A DNA stretch of 64,000 bases from Carposina sasakii (GCA_014607495.2 CP053161.1:620001-684000), one strand, 5' to 3'. Counted from the first letter of the stretch, positions 40,868 to 52,480 are shown. The notes: generated by a model from the letters alone, not told the origin. Program-made: numbers and translations.

Positions 40868-41310
40868 TTATTATAATAAATAAATAAAAATAAAAATATT
40901 TTATTTCAGACAACTAAGTCCATAGATGGTTAGCACTAACATAAACATTTTTAAAACAAATTATTATAAAATCAAAATAAAATAAATTAAATCAATTGAT
41001 ATCAAATTAAATTAAACCACAATAACTCAAATTACATAAAATTAAAATTAAATAAATACAATAAAACTACATTCAATGTTTATTAAAATTACTGGCAGGA
41101 TAGACCCGCGGTCCCCAGGCCACTCACTTTCCCGCACAATGAAAGTGTAAGTCTGTGAACCACCCGAAGACCGCCGCGTCCATCCTTTCTGCAATCATCA
41201 TAAGGATCATGTTGGTGCTCCCGCGGAGTCTTTGCACTAGCGAGGCACTCTTTTTACACATGATAGCGTACAAATCATCCACGCCAGCATCTCCAAATTT
41301 AATCTATGTA
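40868..41310 (-). mobile_element. LINE 3' end, 5'-truncated
   Basis: On the minus strand a coding remnant reads LVQRLRGSTNMILMMIAERM and FGWFTDLHFHCAGK, the usual C-terminus of an ORF2. A long A/T-rich 3' UTR follows, ending GTCTGAAATAAAATATTTTT and ATTTATTTATT. The clade is uncertain. Confidence 0.65.
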
Positions 41311-42089
41311 CGTCAAACGGTTTATTTTTGTTTTGTTTTGTTTTGTTTTGTTGTGTTTATTTTTATACTTATTGAATAAGATTTTGTTCCGGTACAGTGG
41401 AAATTTCGGTAAAAATTTGGAATTCCTGTCTGCCCCCTTCCCATGGGAAATTTGGGAAATCCGTTCTTAGTACTCTCTTACACCCCCTAACGAACATAAA
41501 CACTAAAAGGTAGTGGATGTAATTTACTTGTGAAATTTAAAATGTGTCCGTTTCTTCGTGGGGTCATGTAGGTATGTTGTTTTGATTTTGACAAATTTTA
41601 CACTAGTTTTTGAGAATTTTCCCGACGTTTCCATTCATCATCGTTATCATCCATCATAAATTCAGAAATCATCAGTACTAAAAACAATGGCTGTATGGAT
41701 GCTGTATTCCTCATGCTCTTTCTTCGGGATAAACCAAACAAAAAAAACAAATTTCATCTGTCATATTGTGTCATGTCATCTGTACGTCACAGAATAATAA
41801 ATTCCCAGAACCCGTGATCACGCATACTTTTGAAGCAACTTTTTAGTAAGTATGTCAAATTTTTTCAGCCTATTTACTGTATCAAAAAACTGATAATATT
41901 TATCGATTTGTCAACAATCGGCGAGTAAGAAGAGCGGAAGATGCGGGATTTTTGACTCGTTTTTGCTTCACTACCCGAAATACATCTGTCATTGATGACT
42001 CCTTCTGGTGACTTGTTATTCTATGGTGTATGTCAAACTTATACCTCCATGCGTCAAATGGTAATTTTTTTATGTATTTATTTCATGTT
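41311..42089. other. short repeats, otherwise unassigned
   Basis: (GTTTT)n at about 41333-41352. A fragment of the GGGATAAACTAAACAAAA SINE family is at about 41600-41762 (TTCCCGACGTTTCCATTCAT, then TTCTTCGGGATAAACCAAAC). Confidence 0.5.
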
Positions 42090-42263
42090 TATTCCAGCCC
42101 AGTGGAAATTACGCGAAACCCTATAGCCTATGTTCACCCGGTTCCAATAAGGATTCAAACGGTAAAAGAATTTTAGAAATCGGTCCAGTAGTTTCGGAGC
42201 CTATTCGCTGCAAAAAAACAAACAAACAATGAAAGTTTACCTCTTTATAATATTAGTATAGAT
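42090..42263 (-). mobile_element. Helitron-like 5' segment
   Basis: On the minus strand it begins A|TCTATACTAATATTATAAAG, then GCGAATAGGCTCCGAAACTA and ATTTCCACTGGGC. It marks the point where the LINE at 42264 is broken. Confidence 0.5.
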
Positions 42264-44431
42264 ATAGATAATAAAATATAACATTCAATTTCCTCGGCCT
42301 TTCTAGACCCCCCAAATCACATTATCATATTGCTTATTATTCACTTTTAACTTATTTCTAATTAATTTAAGATCACATTCAATTTGTAACGGAAAGTGAT
42401 CCGACCAGTTAACGTCATATAATATATCTATATTCAATAGAATATTCCAGGCCGAACTACTTACAACACAATGATCAAGCCACCGCTCAGTCCCGTCAAT
42501 ATCACTGATGAACGTATGCACCCCTGGTAATCCCTCAAGTTTAATCACATCCGCACACACCCAATGCCTTTCCATACAAAAATTCTGTAACTCCACATAA
42601 AAAGGTGCCGACGGGTGGGCGTTATAGACTCCCAACATGTACACATTTTCTATATTACAGTCCTCTATTATAGCATTAAGTTCTGCTAGACACTGTGTAA
42701 AAATAGGTAAGTTAATAGGCTTACATGTCGGCATATATACAATATATACACGATTAATATGCTGCGCTCATCACTTATTTCTGCTTTTATTGCAACTATG
42801 CGTTCACTGTCATACTTTAACACCGTTACGTGCCTAAACGCACTCCGCCGCCACAACAACACCACACCGCCATACGGACGTTCGCGTATCATGCCCGCCG
42901 TAAGATCCATACCGGATTTGCCCGTGTAGCCGAAGTCATGATAAATATCTCCTAAACAAGAGATGTCCTGGGGCAGCAACCATGTTTCCTGTAACGCCAC
43001 AACATCAGCAGACTTGCATAAACTCCGAATACAGCCAGCACTTCTCTTAATACCCTTGCAATTATATGTAATAAATCTGGATTTTGTACTATCCATCCAA
43101 CGGTCTTTATTGTCTCGAACTAGGTAAACTACCTTGCTTAAAATGCACGAAACGTATAAATTTTATACCGTTTGGCCATATATTCTCATTTAGGTATGTT
43201 GAAACTTCATGCTTAGGCACAAATACTTTGAAAGCACAAGCCAAAGTATGGACGTTCTTCCTTCATATTAATTTTCTCCAGGGTTACCTGTTGCTGTGTT
43301 TTGGAATAAATGTAGCTACAAATATCCCTTTCTGTCACTTCCTTGTTCACATCTGAAATAAACAATGGTATACAAATATCAGCAGCCTTGAAATTTGATG
43401 TCATGTTTGTTACAGCCTTCCCTAGCTGACCTATAAAACGATTGCGTAATCTTTTCCGTTGAACTAATGTCCATTCATCGCTAGATTTGCCAACTTCCCA
43501 TCCCTTTCCTTCCTTTAACAAGTCTGCCATAGTCCGTCTCTGTTTATTATTTACATTATATTCGCCCTTAGGTGTGACAGCTAACCCATCTGTGTTACTA
43601 ATAAATAACAGGTAGATTATCGCCCGCTGGCTCAGGCGCCGATGATGTCGTCGCATGACTATAACTAACCCGTACAGGTGTGAGCGCGACAGAATCATGG
43701 AGCGAACGAGACCTATTATGTCCCCACACGTGCGAGCGAGATGCAACTTGTGGCAGGTTATCACTACTACTACAGCTATCGCCGCCCTTGCAGTTCGAAA
43801 CAGCTATTGTTGTTGTACCTTCAAGTTCACTATTTATTATGTGTGACAACCCGCTTGGCCCGCTATCCAATAAATAATCGCCTCGTTTTCTAGTGTTTAT
43901 GTTGTGATTATACTGATGCAAATGATCTGGTGATTTAGATACTAACTTGAGCTGTTGCATATCCATCTGCAGTTCCAGTAATTGCGATACTGTGGCATAT
44001 GTTTCCTTAAAAGTATTTATTTCGTTACGTATTTTAATGACATCTTTTATAAGCGTGACTGCGTTAATATGATCTATAGACGCCGGAGGTAACTTCTGCA
44101 AGTCTCTTGCGATAAAAATAGGCAATACTTCTGGATCAACTTCCTTGAAAAAATTCACTATATCTTCTAAATTCCGTATTGTTTTTCCAACTTTTCGACG
44201 TGGTATATTGCTACGCTTTACCGCTTCCGCCGTTACGGATTCAAACAAAAGTGCTTTCGCCTTCACTATCTCCTCGTCAGAATACGTAGACACGCACATT
44301 CTTATTAGACTTTCATTGTCCATCACTTCATATTTATGCTGTATATACGACAATACTTCACAAATCACTATATTACAGCTATTACACTTTAACGTGTTTA
44401 ATGCCATTTCGGAAATTCGATTATAGCACAA
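42264..44431 (-). mobile_element. LINE with ORF1 and endonuclease, reverse transcriptase missing
   Basis: Minus strand. ORF1 starts at 44407 (MALNTLKCNSCN, a CX2C pair), runs to about 43598, then shifts frame and continues to about 43110 (PLFISDVNKEV, WPNGIKFIRFV). ORF2 starts at 43096 (MDSTKSRFITYNCKGIKRS) with endonuclease motifs ALQETWLLPQD, GGVVLLWR, NAHPS and WSDHFPLQ. It has a frameshift near 42740 and stops at the 42264 breakpoint before any RT motif. The catalytic GDFNA motif reads GVYNA, another sign of decay. It looks like the CR1/Jockey group by its ORF1, but the clade is an inference. Confidence 0.8.
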
Positions 44432-44545
44432 CCTTACGCCAGTGCTGTGTGAGCGAGACTCTTAATAGACATATATAGATTATGTTATGAAGAATCTAAG
44501 TGAAGAATAATACAGTTTATTTAATTTTTTTTTTTTTTTTTTTTT

Positions 44546-45375
44546 AATTTATCCCGAAGGAAAGGCAAGGGGAACTAAGCTCATACAGCCTAATCATTGT
44601 TTAGTAAAATGTATTCTGAATTTATGATGGATGACAATGATGATGAGTGGAAACGTCGGGAAAATCCTCAAGAACGAGTTTAAAATTAGTAAAAATAAAA
44701 AATAATTGCAGAAACAACTTACATGAGCCCATGAAGAGATCAGGGGCGCTCAAACCCACGCATCAGAGGGACGTTCCTCTATAGTTTTTTTTCTCTATGG
44801 GCAGGGCTACATTTTTTTTGTTTAGTTTATCCCGAAGGAAAGGCAAGGGGAACTAAGCCCATACAGCCTAATCATTGTTTAGTAAAATGTATTCTGAATT
44901 TATGATGGATGACAATGATGATGAGTGGAAACATCGGGAAAATCCTCAAGAACGAGTTTAAAATTAGTAAAAATAAAAAATAATTGCAGAAACAACTTAC
45001 ATGAGCCCATGAAGAGATCAGTCAGGGGCGCTCAAACCCACGCATCAGAGGGACGTTCCTCTATAGTTTTTTTTCTCTATGGGCAGGGCTACATTTTTTT
45101 GTTTAGTTTATCCCGAAGGAAAGGCAAGGGGAACTAAGCCCATACAGCCATTGTCTTTAGTAAATGATTTTTGAATTTATGATGACGATGAATGGAAACG
45201 TCGGGAAAATCCTCAAGAACAAGTGTAAAGTTAGTCAAAATGAAAAATAATTGCAGAATTAACTCACATGGGCCCATGAAGAGATCGTATTCCATTTAAA
45301 TTTTGATTTTCACAAGAAAATTACACCCGCGCCCTTCCAGCTTTTCCCGCCGAATCGGCAGGGCTACAGTCTCAG
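44546..45375 (-). repeat. three tandem units of a GGGATAAACTAAAC SINE-like repeat
   Basis: Units start at about 44548, 44824 and 45104 with TTTATCCCGAAGGAAAGGCA. The first two are almost identical for about 275 bp (CGTCGGGAAAATCCTCAAGA, CCCATGAAGAGATCA). The third ends in the CCTTCCAGCTTTTCCCGCCG head. The same repeat lies at 54178-55022 in the opposite orientation. Confidence 0.9.
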
Positions 45376-45427
45376 ATGAACTTAGATAATTTACACAAAC
45401 AGATATTGTACCAGCGTGCCCTTTTTA

Positions 45428-45880
45428 ACCGACTTCAAAAAGAGAGGTTATCAATTCGTCTGTATGTTTTTTTTTTTTTTTTTATTTTTTTTTTTATTTT
45501 TTATGTGTGTTACCTCAGAACTCCGACATTTATGAACCGATTTCAAATATTTTTTTATAGTTGGTCATGGTATACTTCCAGGTTGGTCCCATATTCACCA
45601 TATCAGGATCTGATGATGGGATCTTGGAGAAATCGAGGGCAATCCTCGAATATTGTAGGCACATGTAGTCTGTTTTTATACTTTTACTGAGCGTTTTGAT
45701 CACCTACATATAAAACATAACATCTGATGATGGAATCTTTAAGGAATCTAGGGATATCCTCAAATATAAAAGGCACGAGTAGTCCGTTTTTAGATTTTTA
45801 TAGAGAATTTTGGTCAGCTACACATAATATAAAGGAAACGAGGGTCTGATGATGGAGCCGCCAAAAAACAGATAGTGGAA
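45428..45880 (+). mobile_element. ACCGACTTCAAAAAGAG repeat
   Basis: Begins AACCGACTTCAAAAAGAGAG, has a long T-run, then two diverged copies of TCTGATGATGGGATCTTGGA / TCTGATGATGGAATCTTTAA. GAAGTCGGTTTTTCGTTTT near 47015 could be the matching inverted end, with LINE debris between. Confidence 0.5.
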
Positions 45881-45889
45881 CTTTTTAGT

Positions 45890-46860
45890 AACAAAATCCC
45901 CCTATGGCAGGGGGGGGCCTACGTCCAGTAATAGGCTTATGAAGATGAAGATAATTGTGTTAAGTCATTAAATTATATGTTGCGTTAAGCCGTGTCCGAA
46001 GTAAGATGGTTATAGAGGAAGAGGTAGACATGAGAATAACGAGATGACGGATAATAGGGATGAATGAAAAAAGAGTACCTACATATTGAACCGACCCCAA
46101 ATGATTGGGAACAGGGCAGGAAGAAGGAGTGTAATTATATGTTGCTTAAATAAGTGTGTACATGGCTGTTGTGCTGCCAAATCTCTTATATTCCTCCGAG
46201 GCGTGGTGCATGTACCGTCGCCACATACGCACTCTGGATCGATTCCATCTCAAGTGCCTCCGATCCATCATGAGAATCAGATGGTCCAACCGAGTGCGTA
46301 ATACCGAAGTTTTGCGAAGAGCCAATGTAAGTGCCATTGAGGCCTACTTAATGCGTCGGCAGCTTCGGTGCTGCGGTCATGTGTCTCGTATGGCGGAGGA
46401 GAGATTGGCTAAGAGCATCTTCTTTTCTGAACTAGAGGAGGGCAAGCGGAAACGCGGCGGGCAACTCCTCAGATACAAAGATGTTCAGAAAAGACATGAA
46501 GAGATGCAATATAGATCCATCTAAATGGGAAGTTTTGTCAGCACAACGACCAGAGTGGCGCAGGACGGTGATAAAGCAAGTACACGAGTTCGAGGAGCAG
46601 CGTCAAGCTGACCTTGACGCTAAACGTGATGAACTAAAGACTTGTCCTCCTGCTGCCATTATCTATAATACAATAATGGCGCACTAACCTGTCCTCTGTG
46701 TGCGCGGGCGTTCAGGGCGAAGATTGGCTATGTAAATGTAAGCAATCTCCGAGCGCATGAACGCCAACTTAGTAATATCTAGGAGTAGAAGTGGTCGCCA
46801 TGACCGAAATTGGTCGGAGGTCATCATTATCATCATAATCATCATATTGTCAGACGTAAA
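45890..46860 (+). mobile_element. LINE debris: RTE tails plus C-terminus of a second LINE
   Basis: 45895-45950 is an RTE tail (GGGGGGGCCTACGTCCAGTA). From about 46145 the sequence encodes a LINE C-terminus: [37 protein letters not shown] and [14 protein letters not shown] frameshift lies near 46490, after which QRPEWRRTVIKQV and a broken CX2C zinc-finger end (VLCVRAFRAKIGYV) follow. The 3' end is TCATCATTATCATCATAATC. 5'-truncated. Confidence 0.8.
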
Positions 46861-47025
46861 GTTTCGAAGCCTAGTCCTTTTTCTCTTTTGTCATGTGGCC
46901 TATTTTATATAAAAATTATATAAATATTATGCCTCCTAAACTTCGTACACGGCTTAACGCAATATATATTTGCCCTTTAGTTAAATTTTACTTTAGTAAG
47001 CTCGAGTTTTGGGAGGAAGTCGGTT

Positions 47026-48762
47026 TTTCGTTTTAAAAAAATTATTAGATAGCAATACGTCGTTTCAGTGCTTGTTTGTCCTATCTACCATTGGTTAAAT
47101 TTTACAGGAGAAGAGTTTTTTGATTTATTTCTTTTTTAATCTTTATTTCCTATATTTAAATGTCTTTCTTAATTATTGAGTTATGTGTGAATTGATAGTT
47201 GTAATTTTAATATATAGATTGTAATTGATAGACCTTATTTTTCTATTTTAGAACAAACATGCACAAAATATATTAGCTAATGTGGACATAGAACATTATC
47301 TCATTAGAAATAGAACAAAGTGACTGTTTCAATTTTGCGTGCTTTATTGTTCTACGCCCCAGATGTATGTACAGGCTGGTGTTTAATTGCCCTTACTATT
47401 CATTTAAAAAATTCAAACGCGTAAGTCTATTTTAGTTAGAAGTGTTTTGTTTTTTTTTTAATATGATTTGAGTTTGAAAGAAGAAGACAAACAAAAACTC
47501 CATTACTATAATTTTTCACTATTAGTTTTAGGGTTTTTTACCCCGAGCGTGCACACGAAGCAACCTAAAAGTGACGAAAGTAGCTAGAGATACTTAACAC
47601 ATACACACATTCACACTCATTTACCCGCACAAAATGATAGTCACACTCAAAACCTTAAAAAAATATTTCAAAGAAGCTATGGGATACAATAGTGGCAAAA
47701 ATCTTAAAAAATCATCTTAGAAAATAAAATATTACTAATTGTTTCCAGAAAATGATAAATGTTTATTTAGTAAATATTTATATTTAAAAGGTTTTTAAAA
47801 GCGCCATCTAGCGACAGCTACAAAAACTACATTGACATAGTTCGTTCATTAAAGAATTAAGACATTTCTAAACTTCAAAAACTGGGATTAACACTATTAA
47901 AAATAACAATCTATATGAAAATATTCTTGTGTTTAGTTTGGAGGTTGTTAAAAGTCAATAAAAACAACATCCTGTTTCAAATTCAAAACGGAATCGGGTG
48001 TTCATTAAAAAGTACTTACTGCTCAGTTGGCGGCTGCGTTTGGTGATATTTCGTAATTTTTTAAATTGGTTCTTGACATTTTGGAACAGTTTTACATTAG
48101 TTTAGATACTTAAAACAAAAGAATTTATTAGATTTAAAAGAATTTATGTAGGGAACGACGAAGTGTCCGTGTGATGTCTCCAGCCACAATGAGTGACAGT
48201 TACCGTTCAAACAAAATGGTGGACAAAGTGATTGGTCAATTAAGTGGACATATCACACTCAAGCACCGAACGTCTTTTATTTTGAAGGATTTATAACGTA
48301 TACTGCAAATAGGATAAACAAGTACAAAATTTTCATTACAGTTTCGTGTTACAAATAAAATTGACATGAATTTTTTTTGTTGTTTTAGTAGATAATAGTT
48401 TTAAATCTTCTTACATCAATGTAATTGAAATTTAAGGCTTAATAATACTGCATTTAAACTTAATTTTCGTTAATTTTGGACATAGGGCAAACAAGCACTG
48501 AAGCGACGAATATTTTTGACCGAGGTATTTTCATACTGAGACTAAAACCCTTAAAAAATTTAATTATTGGACAGAATGTAATATTGACAATAGATATTGC
48601 AATGAGAATTTAGGTAAATAAATTAAACACAATAATAAAAAAATCATTTAGATTTTATTTTCATATGGTTCATACTTACTTACATTTTTTATTTTGTGAC
48701 ACACGTCTCATGACACGGGGGCTGAAGTGAAAATAAGTAGGTAACATAAAAAGTTTTCTTAC
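47026..48762. other. unassigned sequence
   Basis: No gene or clear repeat. GCGCCATCTAGCG at 47801 is a CTCF-like core in reverse orientation. Confidence 0.4.
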
Positions 48763-48864
48763 ATCTTTGTTACTGCCCACGTTATCTGGGTTAGGCAAAC
48801 AAAATTGTACTGTAACAATCGTGAACTGATTACACACAATAACATTCAATAATAAGAAAAACAT
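48763..48864 (-). CDS. possible first exon of a secreted protein
   Basis: Minus strand, 34 codons starting MFFLLLNVIVCNQFTIVTVQ, then FCLPNPDNVGSNKD, ending at GAT|GTAAGA in phase 0. The hydrophobic start resembles a signal peptide and the donor is good. No continuing exon was recognised downstream, where the sequence is repeat-poor and unassigned. It could be chance. Confidence 0.35.
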
Positions 48865-48947
48865 ACAATATACCTACATTGATCGGGCGAAATTTATAGT
48901 GTCCAGTGTTTATACTACATAGTTTTAACATAGACAAAAATTTATTA

Positions 48948-49273
48948 CTAGTGGACGCCCGCGACTCCGTCCGCGTGGACTACAGAAAAAAAAAACCAAA
49001 TATCGAAATTATCCGGGATAAAAACATTTTCCCGGGATAAAAAGTAGCCTATATGTTAAGTGGGACCTGTCACAATATATTCCTGAAAACTGCATCGAAA
49101 TCGGTTCAGCCGTTTCTGAGATTAGCGTGCATAAACGCACAGACAAACATCAAAAATTCCAAAATTCATTGTTTTGGGTACTATTGCGTTGATAAAGGTA
49201 TTATGTAATATTTTTTATATATATCTTCCATGTACATGGAAGCGATCCGTTACATTTTTATTATATGTATAGA
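48948..49273 (-). mobile_element. Helitron-like element, complete
   Basis: On the minus strand it begins TCTATACATATAATAAAAAT at 49273 after an A and ends CGCGGGCGTCCACTAG at 48948 before a T. It is 326 bp and the reference copy for this subfamily. Confidence 0.75.
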
Positions 49274-49309
49274 TTTGTCGTGAAAAAATCTTGCTACGCG
49301 CGTCTATGT

Positions 49310-49495
49310 GCATTTATGCAGAAAAACGCAGTCTATTTACTCAACTTTGGACCCTAATATCTTGGAAACCAGACACTTCTCAGGTGTGCTTCCATGGAGA
49401 AAAATGATCGTGATGATCAGGAGATTCCGTAGTTTTCGGGATCGTTGACGACCAAAAATCATCCTGTATACAGGGTGTTTTTTTGTTGCAACCGT
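49310..49495 (+). mobile_element. dispersed repeat ending GTTGACGACCAAAAAT..CCTGTATA
   Basis: GCAGAAAAACGCAGTCTATT, ATATCTTGGAAACCAGACAC, GCTTCCATGGAGAAAAATGA and GTTGACGACCAAAAATCATC match 53100-53290 almost base for base in the middle. TACAGGGTG follows. Confidence 0.7.
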
Positions 49496-50099
49496 ATACG
49501 AAAGGTATGTATTCTATACATCAAATAAAGTTTGTTTATACAAAAAATATTGCTGGGAAATGAGTTTAATTTTTCAGGTAATTTTTTTTTATACATTTGG
49601 TCGCGCGCAATGTTAAGCTAACATCGCTCAACTTCGTCCGTAACGTGGTACGAGGTTACGTAAAACGGAGAATAACATCAGTGCATAAAACTTACCTACT
49701 AACCTATTTGTTTAGTCGAAATCCTCGGGAAGAAATATTATAACAAATGCGAATTATCTGCCATCTTATCCTAGCATAAACCTTCCAAACAGAATACTTA
49801 ATAGCAAGTAGGTACTGCATTTTCCACCGGCATCGCCGTCATTTTACCATTGCCTAACTCGCGAAGCGAATCACCAAGGACCACAGAAAACCTACAGCCA
49901 TCACAAACAATTAACATCATAAAGAAACACATGAAATTAAAATTAAACTAAGACAATATTTTTTACGTAAGTTCCTAAGTACCTAAATGATACGAGTATT
50001 TACCAACAAATTAAACGGAACACAAAGAAAGATCTGATTAATAGTAGTTAGGTAACTTAGGTACCTACCAAAATAGTTATGTGAGAGGCAGGTACTTAC
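49496..50099. other. unassigned sequence
   Basis: Begins with an ACAGGGTGTTTTTTTGTTGC word that may be a MITE terminus; its partner was not found. Confidence 0.35.
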
Positions 50100-50498
50100 C
50101 TAATTGTTGTCGGGGTCGTCGGGAGGAGGCCTCTCAATACGTATCAAATATTGCTCAATTACTGTAGGACACGGCATGTCGAGAGCGATGGCCATGCCGC
50201 TGGCGGAGCACTCGAGCCGCTGTCCGAACCCCTAGCGCCGGATTCACGTTCATGACGGCGAGAATAGCGTCCTGAGCTGCAACTGAAATTTCTTGGCCAC
50301 TGCCATGGGAAACCGGGACAATCGGCTGGTTTTCCAGGATGCGGTAGACGGCCCTCAAAATAACCGAGAATCAGTGGGTTGCTGTGCTTCAGGATGCCTG
50401 ATGCCGTACTCACGAAGAGCCAATGCTGCATTTCCATCGGCTCTGCCATAGCAGTACACCATGTTTAGGTATTCGCGCGAAGTGTACTGATGCGGCAT
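50100..50498 (-). pseudogene. helix-turn-helix protein fragment of transposase type
   Basis: Minus strand from MPHQYTSREYLNMVYCYGRA (start 50498) through LALREYGIRHPEAQQPTDSR. A frameshift near 50357 leads to AVYRILENQPIVP, and a later part to GVRTAARVLRQRHGHRSRHA. The layout (YTxxEYxxM...YG..NGNA..A.REY..R.P...P) resembles the N-terminal HTH of mobile-element proteins in arthropods (DUF4817-like). The last 58 bp encode IEQYLIRIERPPPDDP in a third frame. No catalytic domain. Broken. Confidence 0.6.
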
Positions 50499-50546
50499 TT
50501 TTTCAATGTTAATCAATAAATACCTAAACTGCACAATAAAACAAAT

Positions 50547-50580
50547 ACACACACACACACACACACACACGCGCGCGCGG
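50547..50580. repeat. (AC)n(GC)n microsatellite
   Basis: ACACACACACACACACACAC continues into CGCGCGCGCG. Confidence 0.95.
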
Positions 50581-50737
50581 TAATCAGTACTTAAAACACA
50601 AAAACACAACTCGAGAAAAGAAAAAGCGTACGCATCAGGTGACGTATCAAACCGAACTGAATATGAAAAAAAAATCGCAAATAATAGGTAACACAAAAAA
50701 ATTGTCATTAGGGCGAACTTACACGTTCTCACAATTT

Positions 50738-50804
50738 AACACGTACAACACTGAGCCGATTTCATTGCAGAGGGAAGTGAGACAAGGAGATGTTATTTCT
50801 CCGA
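50738..50804 (+). mobile_element. 67-bp fragment of the RTE reverse transcriptase
   Basis: ACTGAGCCGATTTC.TTGCAG, AGTGAGACAAGGAGATGTTA and TTTCTCCGAA are almost identical to 37057-37116 (the RQGDVISP motif). It ends 12 bp before a Helitron 3' terminus. Confidence 0.85.
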
Positions 50805-50815
50805 AAAGAAAAAAA

Positions 50816-51061
50816 CTAGTGGATGCCCGCGACTTTGTAGACTACAGAAAAAAACAAAATGTCGAAACTATCCGAGATAAAATATTTTCCCGGGATAAAA
50901 ATATTTGCCCGGGATAAAAGTTAGCCTATGTGTTAATCCAGGGTGTCAGCTAACTCCATACCAAATTTTATTAAAATCGCTCCAGCAGTTTTTACGCGAA
51001 AGAGTAACAAACATCCATCCATACATACTCACAAATATTCGCGTTTTTAATATTAGTAGGA
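50816..51061 (-). mobile_element. Helitron-like element, complete
   Basis: On the minus strand it begins A|TCCTACTAATATTAAAAAC at 51061 and ends GCGGGCATCCACTAG|T at 50816. Same family as 15214-15434. Confidence 0.75.
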
Positions 51062-51360
51062 TTTTCAGAAATTATCCAATTTTAAGTGTGTCCTATTTCT
51101 CTTGCTCTAGTCTCGCATATTTAACCCCACGGTCCCGCAAATCTGTGTAAGTATAAAAGTTGGCAATCCTAATCGTGATACTGTAGTTGAATGTGTAAGA
51201 TTAAGTAAGTAAATAAATCATGATATATGGGTGTAATAGTATAACTAATCTAAGCGAGAAATTAATGATATTACGGTCCGATATCGTCATCAAAGTATCA
51301 ACCAACATACATAAACATCAGTCCCGATTTGTCCCGTAATATCGACGAGACATCGTCGTG

Positions 51361-51366
51361 TATAAA
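51361..51366 (+). promoter_or_regulatory. TATA box
   Basis: TATAAA in GTGTATAAAAGCCC, 62 bp before the ATG of the candidate signal-peptide exon. An initiator-like TCATC lies about 30 bp downstream. Confidence 0.5.
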
Positions 51367-51422
51367 AGCCCTAATGGATGAACTAAGCGGTCATCCCGTC
51401 CATTGATTTTAAATCTTAGTGC

Positions 51423-51480
51423 ATGACCATAAGATTTATTTTTCAATTATTTATTTGTTCAATACTTTTGTGCTTGATAG
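51423..51480 (+). CDS. probable first coding exon of a secreted protein
   Basis: MTIRFIFQLFICSILLCLI then G|GTATGA, a phase-1 donor. It encodes an almost ideal signal peptide and follows a TATA box at the right distance, the arrangement of insect cuticle, odorant-binding or peptide genes. No second exon was identified in the 12 kb downstream. One possible acceptor, at 60095, would give only 23 more residues. Confidence 0.5.
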
Positions 51481-51917
51481 GTATGAATTTTATGTAGGTA
51501 GGTGTAGGTAACTTGTCGATTTTATTGAAGTTTGAAGAAGTTTCTGATTATTGTGAAGGATGTTAATTGTGCTATTAATTTAGTTAATTAAAAAACAAAG
51601 TATGTACAAACTAAATAAAGTACCATTAAATACATACTAGAGTACGATTCACCATAGTTTTGATGGATGATGGCGCTAGTTAGTATGTGTATGACCATCT
51701 GGTTCACTGAATTTTCGAAATCAGGAACTATTGAGGAACTTGCTTTTTAAACTTTACTTTTTACTTTAGGTACTTACAAATTCCGTTTTATCCTAGGTTT
51801 TTCGTGTTGTTTGTTATTACTAGACTAGAGTAAGTAGCAGATATTTAACGCGTAATGCGCTGTAATTATGCTTTGCTATTTTGAATAGAAATTTATGATA
51901 TTTAGGTAGATAATAGG

Positions 51918-52000
51918 GTCGATTCCGGCATTCACACTTAAACCTAAACCTAATCTTAGTCAGGTCTCTCCCATCTCTCTCCATTCTTAACATAAATGGC
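51918..52000. mobile_element. fragment of MITE family 14509
   Basis: GGTCGATTCCGGCATTCACA and TTAAACCTAAACCTAATCTT match the terminus of 14509-14665. Confidence 0.65.
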
Positions 52001-52119
52001 TGTGTCTTAAGCATAAGTACCAGTTATTTTTGAATGTGATTGAACCTAACTAAACGCACGATATCAACGAATGCATTGAACATCAGTCCCGGAGGAATAT
52101 CGATATGTAAGAAAGAGTG

Positions 52120-52480
52120 CAAATAAATGTGCGAGCGAGCGCGTGCGCCGCGCGCGCGGCTTTCGGTAGTTCAAAGGCGTTGACAAAGATACCGCTCGCT
52201 GCTACAAACAGACACCGCCGGTCGGTCGACATGCGTGCACGGGTTCAAGGGCGGGCAGCTTTACACGTGCCACCGTCTGTAGCGTGATAGCTTTCGAATT
52301 TCGTTACCTAAATGCTAATACCGACGAAGAATTTATTGTTGTTACGTTAATTTTGACAATGGTGTTTACTGTTTATAATTAATTTTCCGTTATTTATGTT
52401 ATGTGTGACTTCGTCATTTTATTAAACTTGAAGTTATTGATGAAGAAGTTTGTGATTGTGATTTTTGCCCTAGAAAAGGT
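52120..52480 (+). promoter_or_regulatory. GC-rich block, possible promoter and 5' exon
   Basis: GCGAGCGAGCGCGTGCGCCG and neighbouring sequence is strikingly GC/CpG-rich against an AT-rich background. It is followed by an open frame (MCDFVILLNLKLLMKKFVIV) ending at AAAG|GTACCT. Direction and reality of a gene here are uncertain. Confidence 0.3.

Noticed and set aside
46146..46337. Minus-strand frame over the LINE C-terminus
   Set aside because: Antisense shadow of the LINE fragment.
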